Assembly: GCF_006385685.1 (NCBI RefSeq)
Contig: NZ_VFRP01000004.1
Coordinates: forward strand, 124,001 to 188,000
Length of the DNA: 64,000 nt
Origin: Amaricoccus solimangrovi
GTDB lineage: Bacteria; Pseudomonadota; Alphaproteobacteria; Rhodobacterales; Rhodobacteraceae
Direction of reading: 5' to 3'
Part shown: positions 44,544 to 55,013 of the stretch, in pieces
How the letters are laid out: every line of letters begins with the position of its first letter
Numbering within the stretch: position 1 is the stretch's first letter
Translations under genes and position numbers: made by a program
Notes under the pieces: generated by a model
Seen by the model: the letters and a program-made list of their open reading frames with translations, nothing else
What the model was told of the DNA's origin: nothing
Database searches by the model: none

Positions 44544-45659
44544 TCATTCTTCCCCGATCGGCGGCGCCGCGGGATCCAGGACCTCCTCGCCCTCCTCGTC
44601 CTCGGGAGGCGTCGCGCCGCTGTAGAGTGGACTCTCGAGGTATTTCTCGAAGGCGTAGCGCCCCAGCACGCCGAGCGCGGCCGCGAGCGGGACCGCGATC
44701 AGCAGCCCCGTGAAGCCGAAGAGCACGCCGAAGACCGAGAGGGCGAGCATCAGCGTGACGGGATGCAGGCCGACCGACTTGCCGACCAGCATCGGCGAGA
44801 GGATGTTGCCCTCGAAGAACTGGCCGATCATGAAGACGCCCGCCGTGGCGAAGATCCAGAACGGCTCCTCCCAGAAGGTGACGGCGGCGATGCCGGTCCC
44901 GACCAGCAGCCCGACCGTGGAGCCGACGAAGGGGATGAAGACGATCATCCCCGAGACGATCCCGACCAGGAGCCCGTAGGGCACGCCGATCAGCATGAGC
45001 GAGATCGCGTAGAACGCGCCCAGCACGACGCAGACGAGAAGCTGCCCCCGGACGAAGCCCGCCATCACCGCGTCGATCTCGCGGCAGAGCCGGCGGATCG
45101 TCGGCGCGTGCGCGCGCGGCAGCGCGGCGTTCACGCGCGCGACGAAATGGTCCCAGTCGATCAGCAGGTAGAAGGCGACGACCGGCGTCACGACCAGGAC
45201 GTAGAAGAAGTTCAGCACCTGCAGCGAGGAGGCGAGCACGGAGCCGAGCACGACCCCGCCGCTGTCGCGCAGCGCCGTCTCGGCCGAGGCGAGCCCGCGT
45301 CCGATGGCGGAGCTTTCGTCGAAGAGCTGCGGGAAGCGGCCGCCGAGGAAATGCGAGGCCGAGGCGAGATAGTCGGGGATCGCACCGATGAGCGACTGCG
45401 CCTGCTCGACGAGGAGCGGCACGGCGAGCAGGAGGCCCAGCGCGATCAGGAGCGTCAGCGCGGCGGCGATGATCGTCGTCGCCGTGATCCGGCCGAGCCC
45501 GAGCCGCTCCAGCCGGTCGGCGACCGGGTCGAGCAGATAGGCGAGCGCGGCCCCGCCGAAGAAGGGAAGCAGCGTTCCGGCGAGAAGCCAGAGCAGCAGC
45601 AGGACGCCCGCGATCACGAGTCCCCAGATGCGCCACTGCTGCGCGGCGGTGAGTGCCAT
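44544..45659 (-). CDS. AI-2E family transporter (TqsA/PerM type)
   Basis: 371-aa inner-membrane protein with about eight helices and the family pattern LLPFFGGAALAYLLDPVAD near the N-terminus, ALLTLLIALG-type helix pairs, and IGVPYGLLVGIVSGMIVFIPFVGS in the middle. The acidic tail (EDEEGEEVL) is cytosolic. Members export diverse solutes, some act as sodium/proton antiporters; the substrate here is unknown. First gene of the string leading into hdaA, a common Rhodobacterales order. GGAGAGAAGG precedes the ATG. Confidence 0.9.
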   Translation of the reverse strand: MALTAAQQWRIWGLVIAGVLLLLWLLAGTLLPFFGGAALAYLLDPVADRLERLGLGRITATTIIAAALTLLIALGLLLAVPLLVEQAQSLIGAIPDYLASASHFLGGRFPQLFDESSAIGRGLASAETALRDSGGVVLGSVLASSLQVLNFFYVLVVTPVVAFYLLIDWDHFVARVNAALPRAHAPTIRRLCREIDAVMAGFVRGQLLVCVVLGAFYAISLMLIGVPYGLLVGIVSGMIVFIPFVGSTVGLLVGTGIAAVTFWEEPFWIFATAGVFMIGQFFEGNILSPMLVGKSVGLHPVTLMLALSVFGVLFGFTGLLIAVPLAAALGVLGRYAFEKYLESPLYSGATPPEDEEGEEVLDPAAPPIGEE

Positions 45660-45790
45660 GTCCTTCTCTCCCTGATCCGGGGCCTGATGCCGCGGGGCCG
45701 GCGTCGTGACAAGTCCCGCCGCCGCCGGCCCCCCCGGCGGCTCCGGAAATACGCGGCCCGGGCCGCGAAGTTGCGACCGATGGCGCGCGA

Positions 45791-46555
45791 TCAGGCGAAT
45801 TGTTCGCGGATCAGCCGCTCCTCGAGCCCGTGGCCGGGGTCGAACAGGATCGTGTGCACGATGTCGGGCCGGCTCTCGACCTCGATCAGCACCGCGTCGC
45901 GCACCTCGGTCGAATCAGCCACCGCGCTGACCGGGCGCTTCTCGGGCTCGCGCACCTCGAAGGTCACCCGCGCCGCCTTGGGCAGCAGCGCGCCGCGCCA
46001 GCGCCGGGGGCGGAAGGCCGACATCGGCGTCAGCGCCAGGATGTCGGCGCCGATCGGCAGGATCGGCCCATGGGCGGAATAGTTGTAGGCGGTCGATCCC
46101 GCCGGCGTCGCGACCAGCGCCCCGTCGGCGACGAGCTCGGGCATCCGCTCCTTGCCGTCGATCAGGATCCGCAGCTTCGCCGCCTGCGGCCCGGAGCGCA
46201 GCATCGAGACCTCGTTGATCGCCAGCGCCTCGATGCTCTCGCCCGAGGCCGTCGTCGCCCGCATCCGGAGCGGATTGAGCGCCGCGGGCTCCGCCGTCGC
46301 GAGCCGCGCCTCGAGCCCGTCCTCGGCGTATTCGTTCATCAGGAAGCCGACGGTGCCCCGGTTCATGCCGTAGACCGGCGCGGCGAGGTGCTGGGTCGCG
46401 TGCAGGGTGGAGAGCATGAGCCCGTCGCCGCCGAGCGCGACGATCACATCCGCCGCCTCCGCCGGCGCCTGGCCGTGGCGCGCGATCAGCCGCGCCATGC
46501 TCTCCTGGGCGAGCTCCACCGGGCTGGCGACGAAGTGAACGCGCTGGAATGTCAA
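45791..46555 (-). CDS. nadK: NAD kinase
   Basis: 254-aa enzyme making NADP from NAD and ATP. Motifs [16 protein letters not shown] (GGDG loop), [11 protein letters not shown] (NE/D) and [22 protein letters not shown] (substrate site) are intact. The start is TTG at 46555, giving [11 protein letters not shown] as in relatives, with GGAG six bases upstream. Divergent from the mrp operon over 261 bases. Confidence 0.93.
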   Translation of the reverse strand: MTFQRVHFVASPVELAQESMARLIARHGQAPAEAADVIVALGGDGLMLSTLHATQHLAAPVYGMNRGTVGFLMNEYAEDGLEARLATAEPAALNPLRMRATTASGESIEALAINEVSMLRSGPQAAKLRILIDGKERMPELVADGALVATPAGSTAYNYSAHGPILPIGADILALTPMSAFRPRRWRGALLPKAARVTFEVREPEKRPVSAVADSTEVRDAVLIEVESRPDIVHTILFDPGHGLEERLIREQFA

Positions 46556-46746
46556 GGAATGCTCCGTCCCACCCGACCGCCGGGCGCGCACTGTGACCCG
46601 TGGCGCCGGATTGTTCAAGGCGCGCCCGTCCGACGCACCCGTCGCGGTTCGGCTTGCAAACCGGCGCTCCGGACGCGAAAACGGAACGGCCGCGCCGCCC
46701 GGCGGGGAAACCGCGGGCGGGCGACGAGCCGCGAGGGGGGACAGGA

Positions 46747-46824
46747 ATGAGCCGCGTCGGCGCCGGAACGGCGGATAGGACGAAGACCGCGCGGCCGCGC
46801 CGGAAAGGGCGGCGGCTTGGCTGA
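46747..46824 (+). CDS. Possible 25-residue leader peptide overlapping mrpA
   Basis: An ATG at 46747 with AGGA directly before it opens a 25-codon frame ([13 protein letters not shown]...GRRLG), very basic, whose TGA (46822-46824) overlaps the TTG start of mrpA by eight bases. It could couple ribosomes into the weakly initiated mrpA. Not a known family; it may be chance. Confidence 0.3.
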   Translation: MSRVGAGTADRTKTARPRRKGRRLG

Positions 46825-49069
46825 TCACGACACGACCCGCGCCGCGCCGCCGGTCTGGCGCTTTCTTCCCGCCATCGTCGCGGCCGCGGCCACGCTCTGG
46901 CTCGCGCGCTTCCTCGGCCCGGTCGCGGCCGGCGTCCATCCCGAATGGTCCCTGCCCTGGGCGCCCTCGCTCGGCATCGCCTTCGCCTTCCGGCTCGACG
47001 GGCTGGCGCTCGCGATGGCGCTGCTCATCTGCGGCATCGGCGCGCTGATCTTCCTCTACGCCGCGACCTATTTCGCCACCGACCGCCGCCTCGGCACGCT
47101 CCTCGTCACGCTCTCCTTCTTCGCGGTCTCGATGCTCGGCCTCGTCTGCGCCGACGACGCGATCACGCTCTTCCTGTTCTGGGAGGGGACGACGATCACC
47201 TCCTGGCTGCTGGTCGGCTTCGACCACGAGCGGCGCGAGGCCCGCGCGGCGGCGGTCCAGGCGCTGCTCATCACCGGCGCGGGCGGGCTCGCGCTGCTCG
47301 CCGGGCTCCTCGTCATGAGCGCGGTGGCCGGCACGACGCGGCTCTCGGAGATGAACGCGGCCGGCGACGTGTTCCGGCAGAGCGCCGCCTACGCGCCGAT
47401 GCTGCTCCTCGTGCTGCTCGGCTGCTTCACCAAGTCGGCGCAGGTCCCGTTCCACTTCTGGCTTCCCGGCGCGATGGCGGCGCCCACGCCCGTCAGCGCC
47501 TATCTCCATTCCGCGACGATGGTGAAGGCCGGGGTCTACCTGCTCGCGCGGCTCACCCCCGCGCTCGGCGGGACCGAGCTCTGGACCGGCCTGCTCGTCC
47601 CGGTCGGCGCGGTGACGATGATCCTCGGCTCGGTCTGGGCGGCGCGGCAGACCGACATGAAGCTCATGCTGGCGCAGACGACGCTGATGGGCCTCTCCGC
47701 GCTCGTGATGCTGATCGGCCTCGGCACCGAGGCGGCGATCGCCGCGGCGATGACCTTCCTGCTCGTCCACGCCTTCTACAAGGCCGCGCTCTTTCTCACC
47801 GTCGGCATGATCGAGAAGGGCGCGGGCTCGCGCGACTACCGCCATGTCGCGGGCCTCGCCCGGGCGATGCCGCTGACCGCGACGGCGGCCGCGATCTCCG
47901 GCCTCTCGATGGCGGGCTTCCCGCCGCTCTTCGGCTTCGTCGGCAAGGAACTCATCTACGAGGCGACGCTGACCGGGGCGGCGGTCACGCTCGCCGCGCT
48001 GGTGGCGAACCTCTTCATGGTGATCTGCGCCGGCATGGTCGCGATCCGCCCCTTCCACGGCGCCGAACGCCGCTCGCCGAAGGACCGGCCGGGCGATCCC
48101 GCCTGGGGGCTCTGGCTCGGGCCGCTCGTCCTCTCCGGGTTCAGCCTGCTCTTCGGCCTCGCCCCGGCGCTCGCCGGGGACTGGCTGATCGCGCCGATGG
48201 TCGCCGCGGTGACCGGGGAGGAGATGCACGGCCATCTCGCGCTCTGGCACGGGCTGACGCCGATGCTCGTCCTGAGCCTCGTCACCTTCGCCCTCGGCAT
48301 CCTCGGCTATCTCGCCCTTGACCGGCTGCGCGACGGGCTCGCGAAGGCGGAGCCGGGGCTGCCCCGGATGGAAAGCTGGTACGAGGGCGCCCTCGCCGGG
48401 ATCTTCACGCTGGCCCGCTCCGTCACCGCCGCCTCGCAGAACGGGCAGATGACGCATTACCTGCGCGCCACCTTCGCCGCCTGCGCGGTGCTCACCTGGG
48501 GCGGCGTCGTCCTCGGCCGGATGGCCTGGCCCGGCTTCACGCCGGGGCCGGGGCTGATCGACTGGATGGTGGTCGCGATCATCCTCGCCTCGGTCGCGGT
48601 CGTCCTCGTCACCCGGTCCCGGCTGACGGCGATCTGCGCGCTCGGCGGCGTCGGCTCCGGCATCGCCATCGTCTTCGTGCTCTACGGCGCGATCGACGTC
48701 GCGATGACCCAGCTCTTCGTCGAGATCCTCGTCGTCGTCTTCATGGCGATCGCGATGGTGCGCCTGCCCTCCTGGGGCGAGATCCCGTTCCATCCCGGCA
48801 ACGCGCTGATCGCGGTCGTGCTCGGCCTCGGCGTGACGCTCGGAACCCTCGCGGTGCTCGGCACCCCGCTCGATCCCTATCTCACCACCTTCTTCGAAGC
48901 GAACAGCGTGCCGAAGGCCGGAGGCCACAACATCGTCAACGTGATCCTCGTCGACTTCCGCGGCTTCGACACGCTGGGCGAGACCTCGGTCATCGTCATC
49001 GCCGGGATCGCGGCCATCGCGGCGCTGCGCGCGGGCCGCCGGAGACTGCGGGGGGCGCCGCGCCGATGA
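46817..49069 (+). CDS. mrpA: Na+/H+ antiporter subunit MrpA (MnhA)
   Basis: 750-aa membrane protein homologous to complex I NuoL: DNA for about 20 helices, with the antiporter module ([21 protein letters not shown], the proton-channel region [23 protein letters not shown] split over helices 7-8) and a C-terminal MbhD/E-like block ([19 protein letters not shown]). Starts with TTG at 46817; no ATG lies near and a GGAAAGGG region precedes. First of seven overlapping genes forming a full Mrp complex for sodium and pH homeostasis. Confidence 0.93.
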   Translation: MADHDTTRAAPPVWRFLPAIVAAAATLWLARFLGPVAAGVHPEWSLPWAPSLGIAFAFRLDGLALAMALLICGIGALIFLYAATYFATDRRLGTLLVTLSFFAVSMLGLVCADDAITLFLFWEGTTITSWLLVGFDHERREARAAAVQALLITGAGGLALLAGLLVMSAVAGTTRLSEMNAAGDVFRQSAAYAPMLLLVLLGCFTKSAQVPFHFWLPGAMAAPTPVSAYLHSATMVKAGVYLLARLTPALGGTELWTGLLVPVGAVTMILGSVWAARQTDMKLMLAQTTLMGLSALVMLIGLGTEAAIAAAMTFLLVHAFYKAALFLTVGMIEKGAGSRDYRHVAGLARAMPLTATAAAISGLSMAGFPPLFGFVGKELIYEATLTGAAVTLAALVANLFMVICAGMVAIRPFHGAERRSPKDRPGDPAWGLWLGPLVLSGFSLLFGLAPALAGDWLIAPMVAAVTGEEMHGHLALWHGLTPMLVLSLVTFALGILGYLALDRLRDGLAKAEPGLPRMESWYEGALAGIFTLARSVTAASQNGQMTHYLRATFAACAVLTWGGVVLGRMAWPGFTPGPGLIDWMVVAIILASVAVVLVTRSRLTAICALGGVGSGIAIVFVLYGAIDVAMTQLFVEILVVVFMAIAMVRLPSWGEIPFHPGNALIAVVLGLGVTLGTLAVLGTPLDPYLTTFFEANSVPKAGGHNIVNVILVDFRGFDTLGETSVIVIAGIAAIAALRAGRRRLRGAPRR

Positions 49070-49551
49070 ACTCGCTCATCCTCTCCACCGCCGCGCGGTT
49101 CCTGATCCCGGTCATCCTCGCGCTCTCGCTCTTCATCTTCTGGCGCGGCCACAACGAGCCGGGCGGCGGCTTCATCGGCGGACTGCTCGCCGCGACCGCC
49201 TTCGCGCTCCTCGCCAAGGCGAGCGGCACCGCCAAGGCGCGGCGCACGCTCTACCTCCGCCCGCGCGCGATCGCGGCCTTCGGCCTCGGCTGCGCGCTCG
49301 TCGGCGGGATCTGGGGCGGGCTCGCCACGGGCGCCTTCCTCAAGGGCATGTGGCCCTTCCTCACCATCGACGCGGAGGGGCACAAGCACGGCCTGCCCTT
49401 CGGCTCGATCATGCTCTTCGATTTCGGCGTCTATCTCGTCGTGCTCGGCACGGTGACGGGGATCCTCTTCGCGCTCGAGGATTCGCTCGCCGAGGACGCG
49501 GCCGGGGCCGAGGACGTGCCCCTCGACAAGGAAGACGGCCGATGGAGGTGA
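49066..49551 (+). CDS. mrpB: Na+/H+ antiporter subunit MrpB
   Basis: 161-aa protein with four helices; [23 protein letters not shown] is the conserved MnhB signature (about 29-51) and [14 protein letters not shown] lies near the C-terminus. The ATG overlaps the mrpA stop (ATGA). In other groups MrpB may be fused to MrpA; here it is separate, making this a seven-gene (group 1) operon. Confidence 0.93.
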   Translation: MNSLILSTAARFLIPVILALSLFIFWRGHNEPGGGFIGGLLAATAFALLAKASGTAKARRTLYLRPRAIAAFGLGCALVGGIWGGLATGAFLKGMWPFLTIDAEGHKHGLPFGSIMLFDFGVYLVVLGTVTGILFALEDSLAEDAAGAEDVPLDKEDGRWR

Positions 49552-49898
49552 TGCTGGCCCTGACCGCGGGCGTCCTCGTCGCCGCCGGCGCCTATCTGAT
49601 GATGACGGGCAAGACGGTGCCCTACGTCTTCGGCCTGACGATGATCTCGAACGCCGCCAATCTCATCATCTTCTCGACCGGGCGCCTGACGCTCGCCAAA
49701 CCCGCGCTGGTGCCGGGCGAGGCGATCACGATCTCCGGGGCGGCGAACGCGCTGCCCCAGGCGCTGATCCTGACCGCGATCGTGATCGGCTTCGGCCTGC
49801 TCGTCTTCGCCCTCGCCCTCGCCTACCGCTCCTACTACGCGCTCGGCACGGCGGAGATGGACGAGATGCGCGTGGCCGAACCGGTGGAGCGCGACTGA
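49542..49898 (+). CDS. mrpC: Na+/H+ antiporter subunit MrpC
   Basis: 118-aa NuoK-like protein with three helices: GVLVAAGAYLMMTG, GLTMISNAANLIIFSTG and ALPQALILTAIVIGFGLL, the last matching the conserved DPLPQALVLTAIVI block (here NALPQALIL). It overlaps the mrpB 3' end by ten bases. MrpC sits between MrpA and MrpD in the complex. Confidence 0.93.
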   Translation: MEVMLALTAGVLVAAGAYLMMTGKTVPYVFGLTMISNAANLIIFSTGRLTLAKPALVPGEAITISGAANALPQALILTAIVIGFGLLVFALALAYRSYYALGTAEMDEMRVAEPVERD

Positions 49899-51394
49899 TG
49901 CTGCTGTTCTGGCCCCTCGTCATCCCGTTCCTGACCATGGTCGCGACGCTCTTCGCCTGGCGCTCGATCCGGACGCAGCGCGCGCTCTCGCTGCTCGGCG
50001 CGGCGGCGCTGCTCGCGGTGGCGCTGGTGATCCTGACGCGCGTCATCGCGGACGGACCCTTCGCCGAACAGGCCGGCGCCTGGCCCGCCCCCTTTGGCAT
50101 CACCATGGTCGCCGACGGGCTCTCGGCGGCGATGATCACGCTGACCGGCCTCGTCGCGCTCGCCGCCGCGGTCTTCGGCCTCCAGGACGTGAGCGACGGC
50201 GAGGCGCGCAGCGGCCACCACCCGCTCGCCAACGCGCTGCTCGCGGGCGTCTGCGGCGCCTTCCTGACCGGCGACCTCTTCAACATGTACGTCTGGTTCG
50301 AGGTGATGCTCATCTCCTCCTTCGGGCTGCTGGTCATCGGCGGGCGCAAGGCGGCGCTCGACGGCGCGACCAAATACGTGGGCCTCAACCTGATCGCGAC
50401 CGTCGCCTTCATCTCGGGCGTCGGCCTGCTCTACGGCACCACCGGCGCGCTCAACATGGCCGACCTGCACGGACGCCTCGCGGGACGCGGCGGCGAGGCG
50501 GGGATCCTGATGGCGACCGGGCTCATCATCTTCGCCTTCGGCGCCAAGGCCGCGCTCTTCCCGCTGCACTTCTGGCTGCCCGCCTCCTACCACACGCCCT
50601 CCTTCACCACCTCGGCGCTCTTCGCCGCGCTCCTGACCAAGGTCGGCGTCTACGCGCTCATCCGCTACTTCACGCTGATCCTGCCGATCGCGGACACGCC
50701 GGCGCAGCCCGCGCTCCTCTGGATCGGCGGCTTCACGATCCTCGCGGGCGCGCTCGGCGCGCTGGCGCAAAGCGGGGTCCGGCGCGTGCTCAACTACTCG
50801 ATCATGTCCTCGATCGGCGCGATGATCCTCGGCCTCGCGCTCGCCACGCCGCTCGCGCTCGTCGGCGCGGTCTTCTATCTCGCCCAGGACATGATCGTGA
50901 AGGCGAACCTCTATCTCGTCGCGGGCTCCGCCCGGCGGCTCGCGGGATCGGAGGATTTCGCCGAGGCGGGCGGCCTCTGGCGCGCCGCGCCCTGGCTCGC
51001 CGCGCTCTTCCTCGTCCCGGCGCTCTCGCTCGCCGGCGTCCCGCCCTTCTCCGGCTTCTGGGCCAAGCTGATCCTGACGCGCGCGAGCCTCGAGGCCGGC
51101 GGCTACTGGTGCGCCGCGCTGATCCTCGGGAGCGGCCTCATGACGCTGCTCGCGATGGCGCGGATCTTCGCGGAGATGTTCTGGAAATCCCATCCCGAGG
51201 GCGACGTGGCCGCGGGTGGGCGCCTGCCCGCCGCCGCCTGGGCGCCGCTCGTCGCGCTCAGCCTGCTGATCGCGGGGGCCGGGATCTTCGCCGCGCCGGG
51301 GGTCGAGGCGTCGGAGGCCATCGCCCGGAACCTGCTCGCCCCCGACGCCTATCTCGCGGCCGTGCTCGGCCCCGGCGCGGAGGTCCGGCCATGA
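49898..51394 (+). CDS. mrpD: Na+/H+ antiporter subunit MrpD
   Basis: 498-aa NuoM/N-like antiporter subunit with about 14 helices. Conserved blocks: FNMYVWFEVMLISSFGLLV with the key Glu, the Lys helix FGAKAALFPLHFWLPASYH, and SLAGVPPFSGFWAKL. Its start shares a base with the mrpC stop (TGATG). With MrpA it supplies the ion-moving channels of the complex. Confidence 0.94.
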   Translation: MLLFWPLVIPFLTMVATLFAWRSIRTQRALSLLGAAALLAVALVILTRVIADGPFAEQAGAWPAPFGITMVADGLSAAMITLTGLVALAAAVFGLQDVSDGEARSGHHPLANALLAGVCGAFLTGDLFNMYVWFEVMLISSFGLLVIGGRKAALDGATKYVGLNLIATVAFISGVGLLYGTTGALNMADLHGRLAGRGGEAGILMATGLIIFAFGAKAALFPLHFWLPASYHTPSFTTSALFAALLTKVGVYALIRYFTLILPIADTPAQPALLWIGGFTILAGALGALAQSGVRRVLNYSIMSSIGAMILGLALATPLALVGAVFYLAQDMIVKANLYLVAGSARRLAGSEDFAEAGGLWRAAPWLAALFLVPALSLAGVPPFSGFWAKLILTRASLEAGGYWCAALILGSGLMTLLAMARIFAEMFWKSHPEGDVAAGGRLPAAAWAPLVALSLLIAGAGIFAAPGVEASEAIARNLLAPDAYLAAVLGPGAEVRP

Positions 51395-51732
51395 GACTCG
51401 TCGCCCAGATCGTCGCGGTGCCCTGGCTCGCGGTCATGTTCTTCTACGATCTCGTCGTCTCGAGCATCGCGGTCGCCCGCGCCGTGCTCTCGCCCGGCGA
51501 CGTCGTCGCGCCGCGCTTCGTCGTCGTGCCGATCAAGGCGCGCTCCGATCTCGGCGTCACCCTCGTCGCGAACTACATCACGCTGACGCCCGGCACGCTC
51601 ACCGTGGACGTGAGCCCCGACCGTTCGCGCCTGCTCATCCACGACCTCTTCGCGGGCGAGAGTGGCGACGGCACCCGCGCGGGCATCCAGGAGGGGATCG
51701 AGCCGCGCGTCCTCCGGGTGACGCGGCGATGA
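51391..51732 (+). CDS. mrpE: Na+/H+ antiporter subunit MrpE
   Basis: 113-aa protein: N-terminal helix (8-28, AVPWLAVMFFYDLVVSS) and a cytosolic domain with VVPIKARSDLGVTLVANYITLTPGTL split by the family pattern LTPGT and DVSPDRSRLLIHDL. Shorter than Bacillus MrpE because one N-terminal helix is missing, as often in proteobacteria. ATGA overlap with mrpD. Confidence 0.92.
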   Translation: MRLVAQIVAVPWLAVMFFYDLVVSSIAVARAVLSPGDVVAPRFVVVPIKARSDLGVTLVANYITLTPGTLTVDVSPDRSRLLIHDLFAGESGDGTRAGIQEGIEPRVLRVTRR

Positions 51733-52124
51733 TGGGGATCATCATCGATACCGAGGTCGGCGGCGTGCTCGGCGCGGCGCTGGAACTCACCGTCCTCTGC
51801 GTCGCCTTCGCCCTCGCCGCCGCCGTCTACCGGCTACTGCGCGGGCCGACGCTCGCCGACCGCGTGGTCGCGCTCGACATGATCTCGGTGCTGCTCGTCG
51901 TCTTCCTCGTCGCTTTCCGGATGGTGAGCGGCGTCGACGCCTACATGTTCGTCGCGATCGGCCTCGCGCTCATCGCCTTCCTCGCCACCGTCGCCTTCGC
52001 CGGCTACATCGACCGCGCCCGGGGCGACCAGGTGCAGACGACGATGAACGGTGATCCGGGCCACACGGCCGAGGGCGGAGCGGGGCACGGACCGGCGGCG
52101 CGCGAACCGGAGGGGGAGGAATGA
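51729..52124 (+). CDS. mrpF: Na+/H+ antiporter subunit MrpF
   Basis: 131-aa protein with three helices; RLLRGPTLADRVVALDMIS (about 36-54) is the MnhF signature, with a Asp (ALDM) in the membrane. A hydrophilic C-terminal tail of about 35 residues (EGGAGHGPAAREPEGEE end) is longer than in most relatives. Overlaps mrpE and mrpG by ATGA. Confidence 0.92.
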   Translation: MMGIIIDTEVGGVLGAALELTVLCVAFALAAAVYRLLRGPTLADRVVALDMISVLLVVFLVAFRMVSGVDAYMFVAIGLALIAFLATVAFAGYIDRARGDQVQTTMNGDPGHTAEGGAGHGPAAREPEGEE

Positions 52125-52450
52125 CCGACTGGATCGCCGCGGCGCTGCTGCTCGGGGGCGGGTTCTTCTGCGTCGTCGCGGGTCTCGGCCTGCTCCGGCT
52201 CGGCGACGTCTACTGCCGGATGCACGCCGCGACCAAGGCCGGTACGCTCGGCCTCGCGCTGGTCTGCCTCGGCGCGATGGTCCGCGCCGGGAACTGGGGC
52301 GAACTGCTCGAACCGCTCTTCGTCTTCGTCTTCATGATCGCGACCGCCCCGATCGGCGCGCATCTGATCGGCCGCGCCGCCTTCCGCAAGCATTGCGAAA
52401 CGCTCCCCCGCACCGGCGCCGATCCCGGCACGGAGGCCTTCCGCGGCTGA
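52121..52450 (+). CDS. mrpG: Na+/H+ antiporter subunit MrpG
   Basis: 109-aa last subunit: three helices with the conserved LLRLGDVYCRMHAATKAGTLG block (about 24-44) and APIGAHLIGRAAF near the end. ATGA overlap with mrpF. Its stop is ten bases from the convergent DUF3422 gene, so little room exists for a terminator. Confidence 0.92.
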   Translation: MTDWIAAALLLGGGFFCVVAGLGLLRLGDVYCRMHAATKAGTLGLALVCLGAMVRAGNWGELLEPLFVFVFMIATAPIGAHLIGRAAFRKHCETLPRTGADPGTEAFRG

Positions 52451-52460
52451 CCCGCGGCCC

Positions 52461-53771
52461 TCAGTGCCCGCCGCCGCCGGCGAGCCGCGCGCGCACGCGG
52501 TGCATCATGAACCAGACGCCAAGGACGACGGGAACGACGAGCAGCGCGGTGAGCACCGGCTTCTCGATCCCGCCCATCTCAGCGAGCGGCCCGAGCAGAT
52601 AGCCGCCGAGGCTGACCGCGTAGTAGCTGATCGCGACCACCGACAGCCCCTCGACCGTCTCCTGTAGGCGAAGCTGCATCGCGCCGCGCTCCGACATCTG
52701 CGCGAGGATCTCGTTGTTCTGCCGCTGGTTCTCCACGTCGACCCGGGTCCTGAGCAGGTTCGCCACCCGCTCGGCGCGGAGCGAGAGCTCCGTCAGCCGC
52801 TCCCGCGCCGAACGGCAGGTCCGCATCGCCGGATCGAAGCGGCGCATCATGAATTCCTCGAAAAGCTGCCGCCCGCCGATCCGCTGCTCGCGCAGCACCT
52901 GGATCCGGTGGTTCACGATCGCCTCGTAGGCTTCCGCCGCGCCGAAGCGGAAGGCCGAGGTGGCCGAAAGGTGCTCGATCTCGGCGGAGACGCCGAGGAG
53001 CCGCGCCAGCGTTTCCGAATCCTCGCCCGCGCCCTCCGCCATGTCGCCGACGATCGCGCTCAGCTGCGTGTCGATCCGGCTGACCGCCGCGGCGACCGTC
53101 TGCGCCCTGGGCAGGGTCAGGAGCGCCATGCTCTTGTAGGTGTCGATCTCGAGCAGCCGCTGCGCGATCCGCCCGAGCCGGCGCCCGCCGATGTCGGGCT
53201 GGGCGAAGATCGCCATCCGGCTGTGGCCGTTCTCGTCGATCCGGAAATCGGTCGCGATCACCGCCTCGCCGTCGATCACCCGGCTCGCGGTCAGGCTCTC
53301 GGGCACGAACCACCGCTCCGCCTGGTCGCGCAGGCGCGATTCGGTCGTCTCCTGATCCATCCGCTCCACCCGGATCAGCGCGGAGGTGACGATCTTGCCG
53401 GGCGCCTCGGCCAGCCAGTCCGACGGGAAGAGCGCGAAGAGGTCGCCCGAGAACGGCTGTTCCGAGAGGCCCGGCGCGAAGATCGTGTAGGTGACGAATT
53501 CGGTATGCATCTCCCATTTCAGGAAGCCCCGGCCGATCTCGCCCGCGTAATGGTTCGCCCCCGGCGGCGGATGCGGCGCGCCGAACCGGTCGAGCAGTTT
53601 GATGAGATGGGCGAAATCGACCGACCGATCCCGCTCGGAGGCGCGCGTGGGCTGCTTGATCGCGAGATGGGCGGCGCGGCAGGGCGCCCGCAGCTCCGGA
53701 AACGGCCGCGCATGCAGCTCGTTGGCGAGCCGGTAGCGATCGGGATGATCGTCGAGCGAAAGCTGGGTCAT
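52461..53771 (-). CDS. DUF3422 family membrane-anchored protein
   Basis: 436-aa protein: large soluble part beginning HPDRYRLANELHARPFP (family hallmark), an antiparallel coiled-coil-like middle (about 260-360), and two C-terminal helices (about 375-392 and 405-422) that anchor it in the membrane. DUF3422 proteins are widespread in alphaproteobacteria without assigned function; the shape recalls ion-channel or CorA-like membrane proteins. The start ATG has GGGGGA 11 bases upstream; an upstream in-frame start is less family-like. Confidence 0.88.
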   Translation of the reverse strand: MTQLSLDDHPDRYRLANELHARPFPELRAPCRAAHLAIKQPTRASERDRSVDFAHLIKLLDRFGAPHPPPGANHYAGEIGRGFLKWEMHTEFVTYTIFAPGLSEQPFSGDLFALFPSDWLAEAPGKIVTSALIRVERMDQETTESRLRDQAERWFVPESLTASRVIDGEAVIATDFRIDENGHSRMAIFAQPDIGGRRLGRIAQRLLEIDTYKSMALLTLPRAQTVAAAVSRIDTQLSAIVGDMAEGAGEDSETLARLLGVSAEIEHLSATSAFRFGAAEAYEAIVNHRIQVLREQRIGGRQLFEEFMMRRFDPAMRTCRSARERLTELSLRAERVANLLRTRVDVENQRQNNEILAQMSERGAMQLRLQETVEGLSVVAISYYAVSLGGYLLGPLAEMGGIEKPVLTALLVVPVVLGVWFMMHRVRARLAGGGGH

Positions 53772-53855
53772 GCCTGGAACGTCCCCCGTGGCCTTTTCCG
53801 CCTTGTTCCGCCGGATCGGCTCCGGTTTCAAGCACGGCTTTCGGCCGGGTCCGCC

Positions 53856-55013
53856 TCAGGACTCCGGCAGCCGGACGAGGCGGGGCGCGGGTTCTACCCC
53901 GGCGGCCTCCTCGCCCGGGCTGAAGTCGATCGCCTCGAGCCTGCGCGCGCGATTGCCCGCCCGGTCGGCGGAGATGCGGATCTCCTCGAGATCCTTCTGC
54001 GCCTGGGCGAAATGCCGGTCGAGATTGCCGACCCGCGCGCCGAGCCGCTCCACATCCTTGTGCAGAAGCCCGAGCTCGCGCCGGATCCGGTGCGCCTCCT
54101 CCCGCATCCGCGCGTCCTTCAGGACCGCGCGGAGCGTGTGCAGCGTCGCCATGCAGGTCGTGGGCGAGACGGTCCAGACGCGGAGCGCGAATCCCTCGCG
54201 CACCTGCTCGCCGAAGCTCGCATGCATCTCGGCGTAGACCGCTTCCGAGGGCAGGAACATGAGCGCGCCCTCCGCCGTCTCCCCCTCGATGATGTATTTC
54301 TCCGCGATCGCCTTCATGTGCGCCCGGAGCGCCGCCCGCATCCGCCGCTGCGCCTCCTGCGCCTCGGCCGGCGTGCGCGCGGCGCGAAGCTGCTCGTAGG
54401 GCTCCAGCGGGAATTTCGCGTCGACCGCGATCGGCCCGGGCGGAAAGGGCAGATGGATGAGGCAATCCGCCCGTGTCCCGTTCGAGAGCGTGACCTGGAA
54501 GCTCGCCGCGTCGGGCGGCAGCGCGCGGGTGACGATCTCGCGCAGCTGGATCTCGCCGAAGGCGCCCCGGGTCTGCTTGTTGGCGAGGATGTCCTGCAGG
54601 CCGAGCACGTTCGAGGAGAGTTTCTCGATGTTGCTCTGCGCCTTGTCGATCGCGCTGAGCCGCTCCTGAAGCTCGCCCAAGCCCCGCGCCGTCCGGACCG
54701 CGCTCGCGCCGAGCGACTCGGTCAGCGCCCGCGTCACCTCCGCGAGCCGGGTCTCGAGATTGGCGCTCACCCGCGCCTGCGCGCTCGCCTGGGTCTCCGC
54801 GACCTGAACGAGCCCGCCGTGGAGCCGCTGCTGCCCTTCCGCCAGCGCGCGGATGGCGCCGTCCACCTCCTCGAGATGGCGGACCAGCGGCTCCGTCGCC
54901 CGGCCCGCGCGGGAGGTCGCGCGCAGGAGCATGAGGAACCCGGCCGCCGCCGCGACGGCGATCCAGAGCCGGGGATCGTCCCAGCCGATCGCGACGGATC
55001 CGATGGTGATCAT
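53856..55013 (-). CDS. rmuC: DNA recombination protein RmuC
   Basis: 385-aa protein with one N-terminal membrane helix (about 14-30), a coiled coil (35-130) and the RmuC nuclease-like domain (about 145-340) containing [29 protein letters not shown] and [12 protein letters not shown]. The acidic and Lys residues of DAKFPLE fit the restriction-nuclease fold. RmuC restrains inverted-repeat rearrangement. The ATG overlaps the mutL stop (ATGA), so two genome-stability genes are coupled. Confidence 0.92.
   Translation of the reverse strand: MITIGSVAIGWDDPRLWIAVAAAAGFLMLLRATSRAGRATEPLVRHLEEVDGAIRALAEGQQRLHGGLVQVAETQASAQARVSANLETRLAEVTRALTESLGASAVRTARGLGELQERLSAIDKAQSNIEKLSSNVLGLQDILANKQTRGAFGEIQLREIVTRALPPDAASFQVTLSNGTRADCLIHLPFPPGPIAVDAKFPLEPYEQLRAARTPAEAQEAQRRMRAALRAHMKAIAEKYIIEGETAEGALMFLPSEAVYAEMHASFGEQVREGFALRVWTVSPTTCMATLHTLRAVLKDARMREEAHRIRRELGLLHKDVERLGARVGNLDRHFAQAQKDLEEIRISADRAGNRARRLEAIDFSPGEEAAGVEPAPRLVRLPES

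Noticed and set aside
45791-48928. A very long minus-strand open frame running from nadK back through mrpA
   Set aside because: Only the nadK part is protein-like; the upstream part is an acidic/Arg repeat antisense to mrpA.
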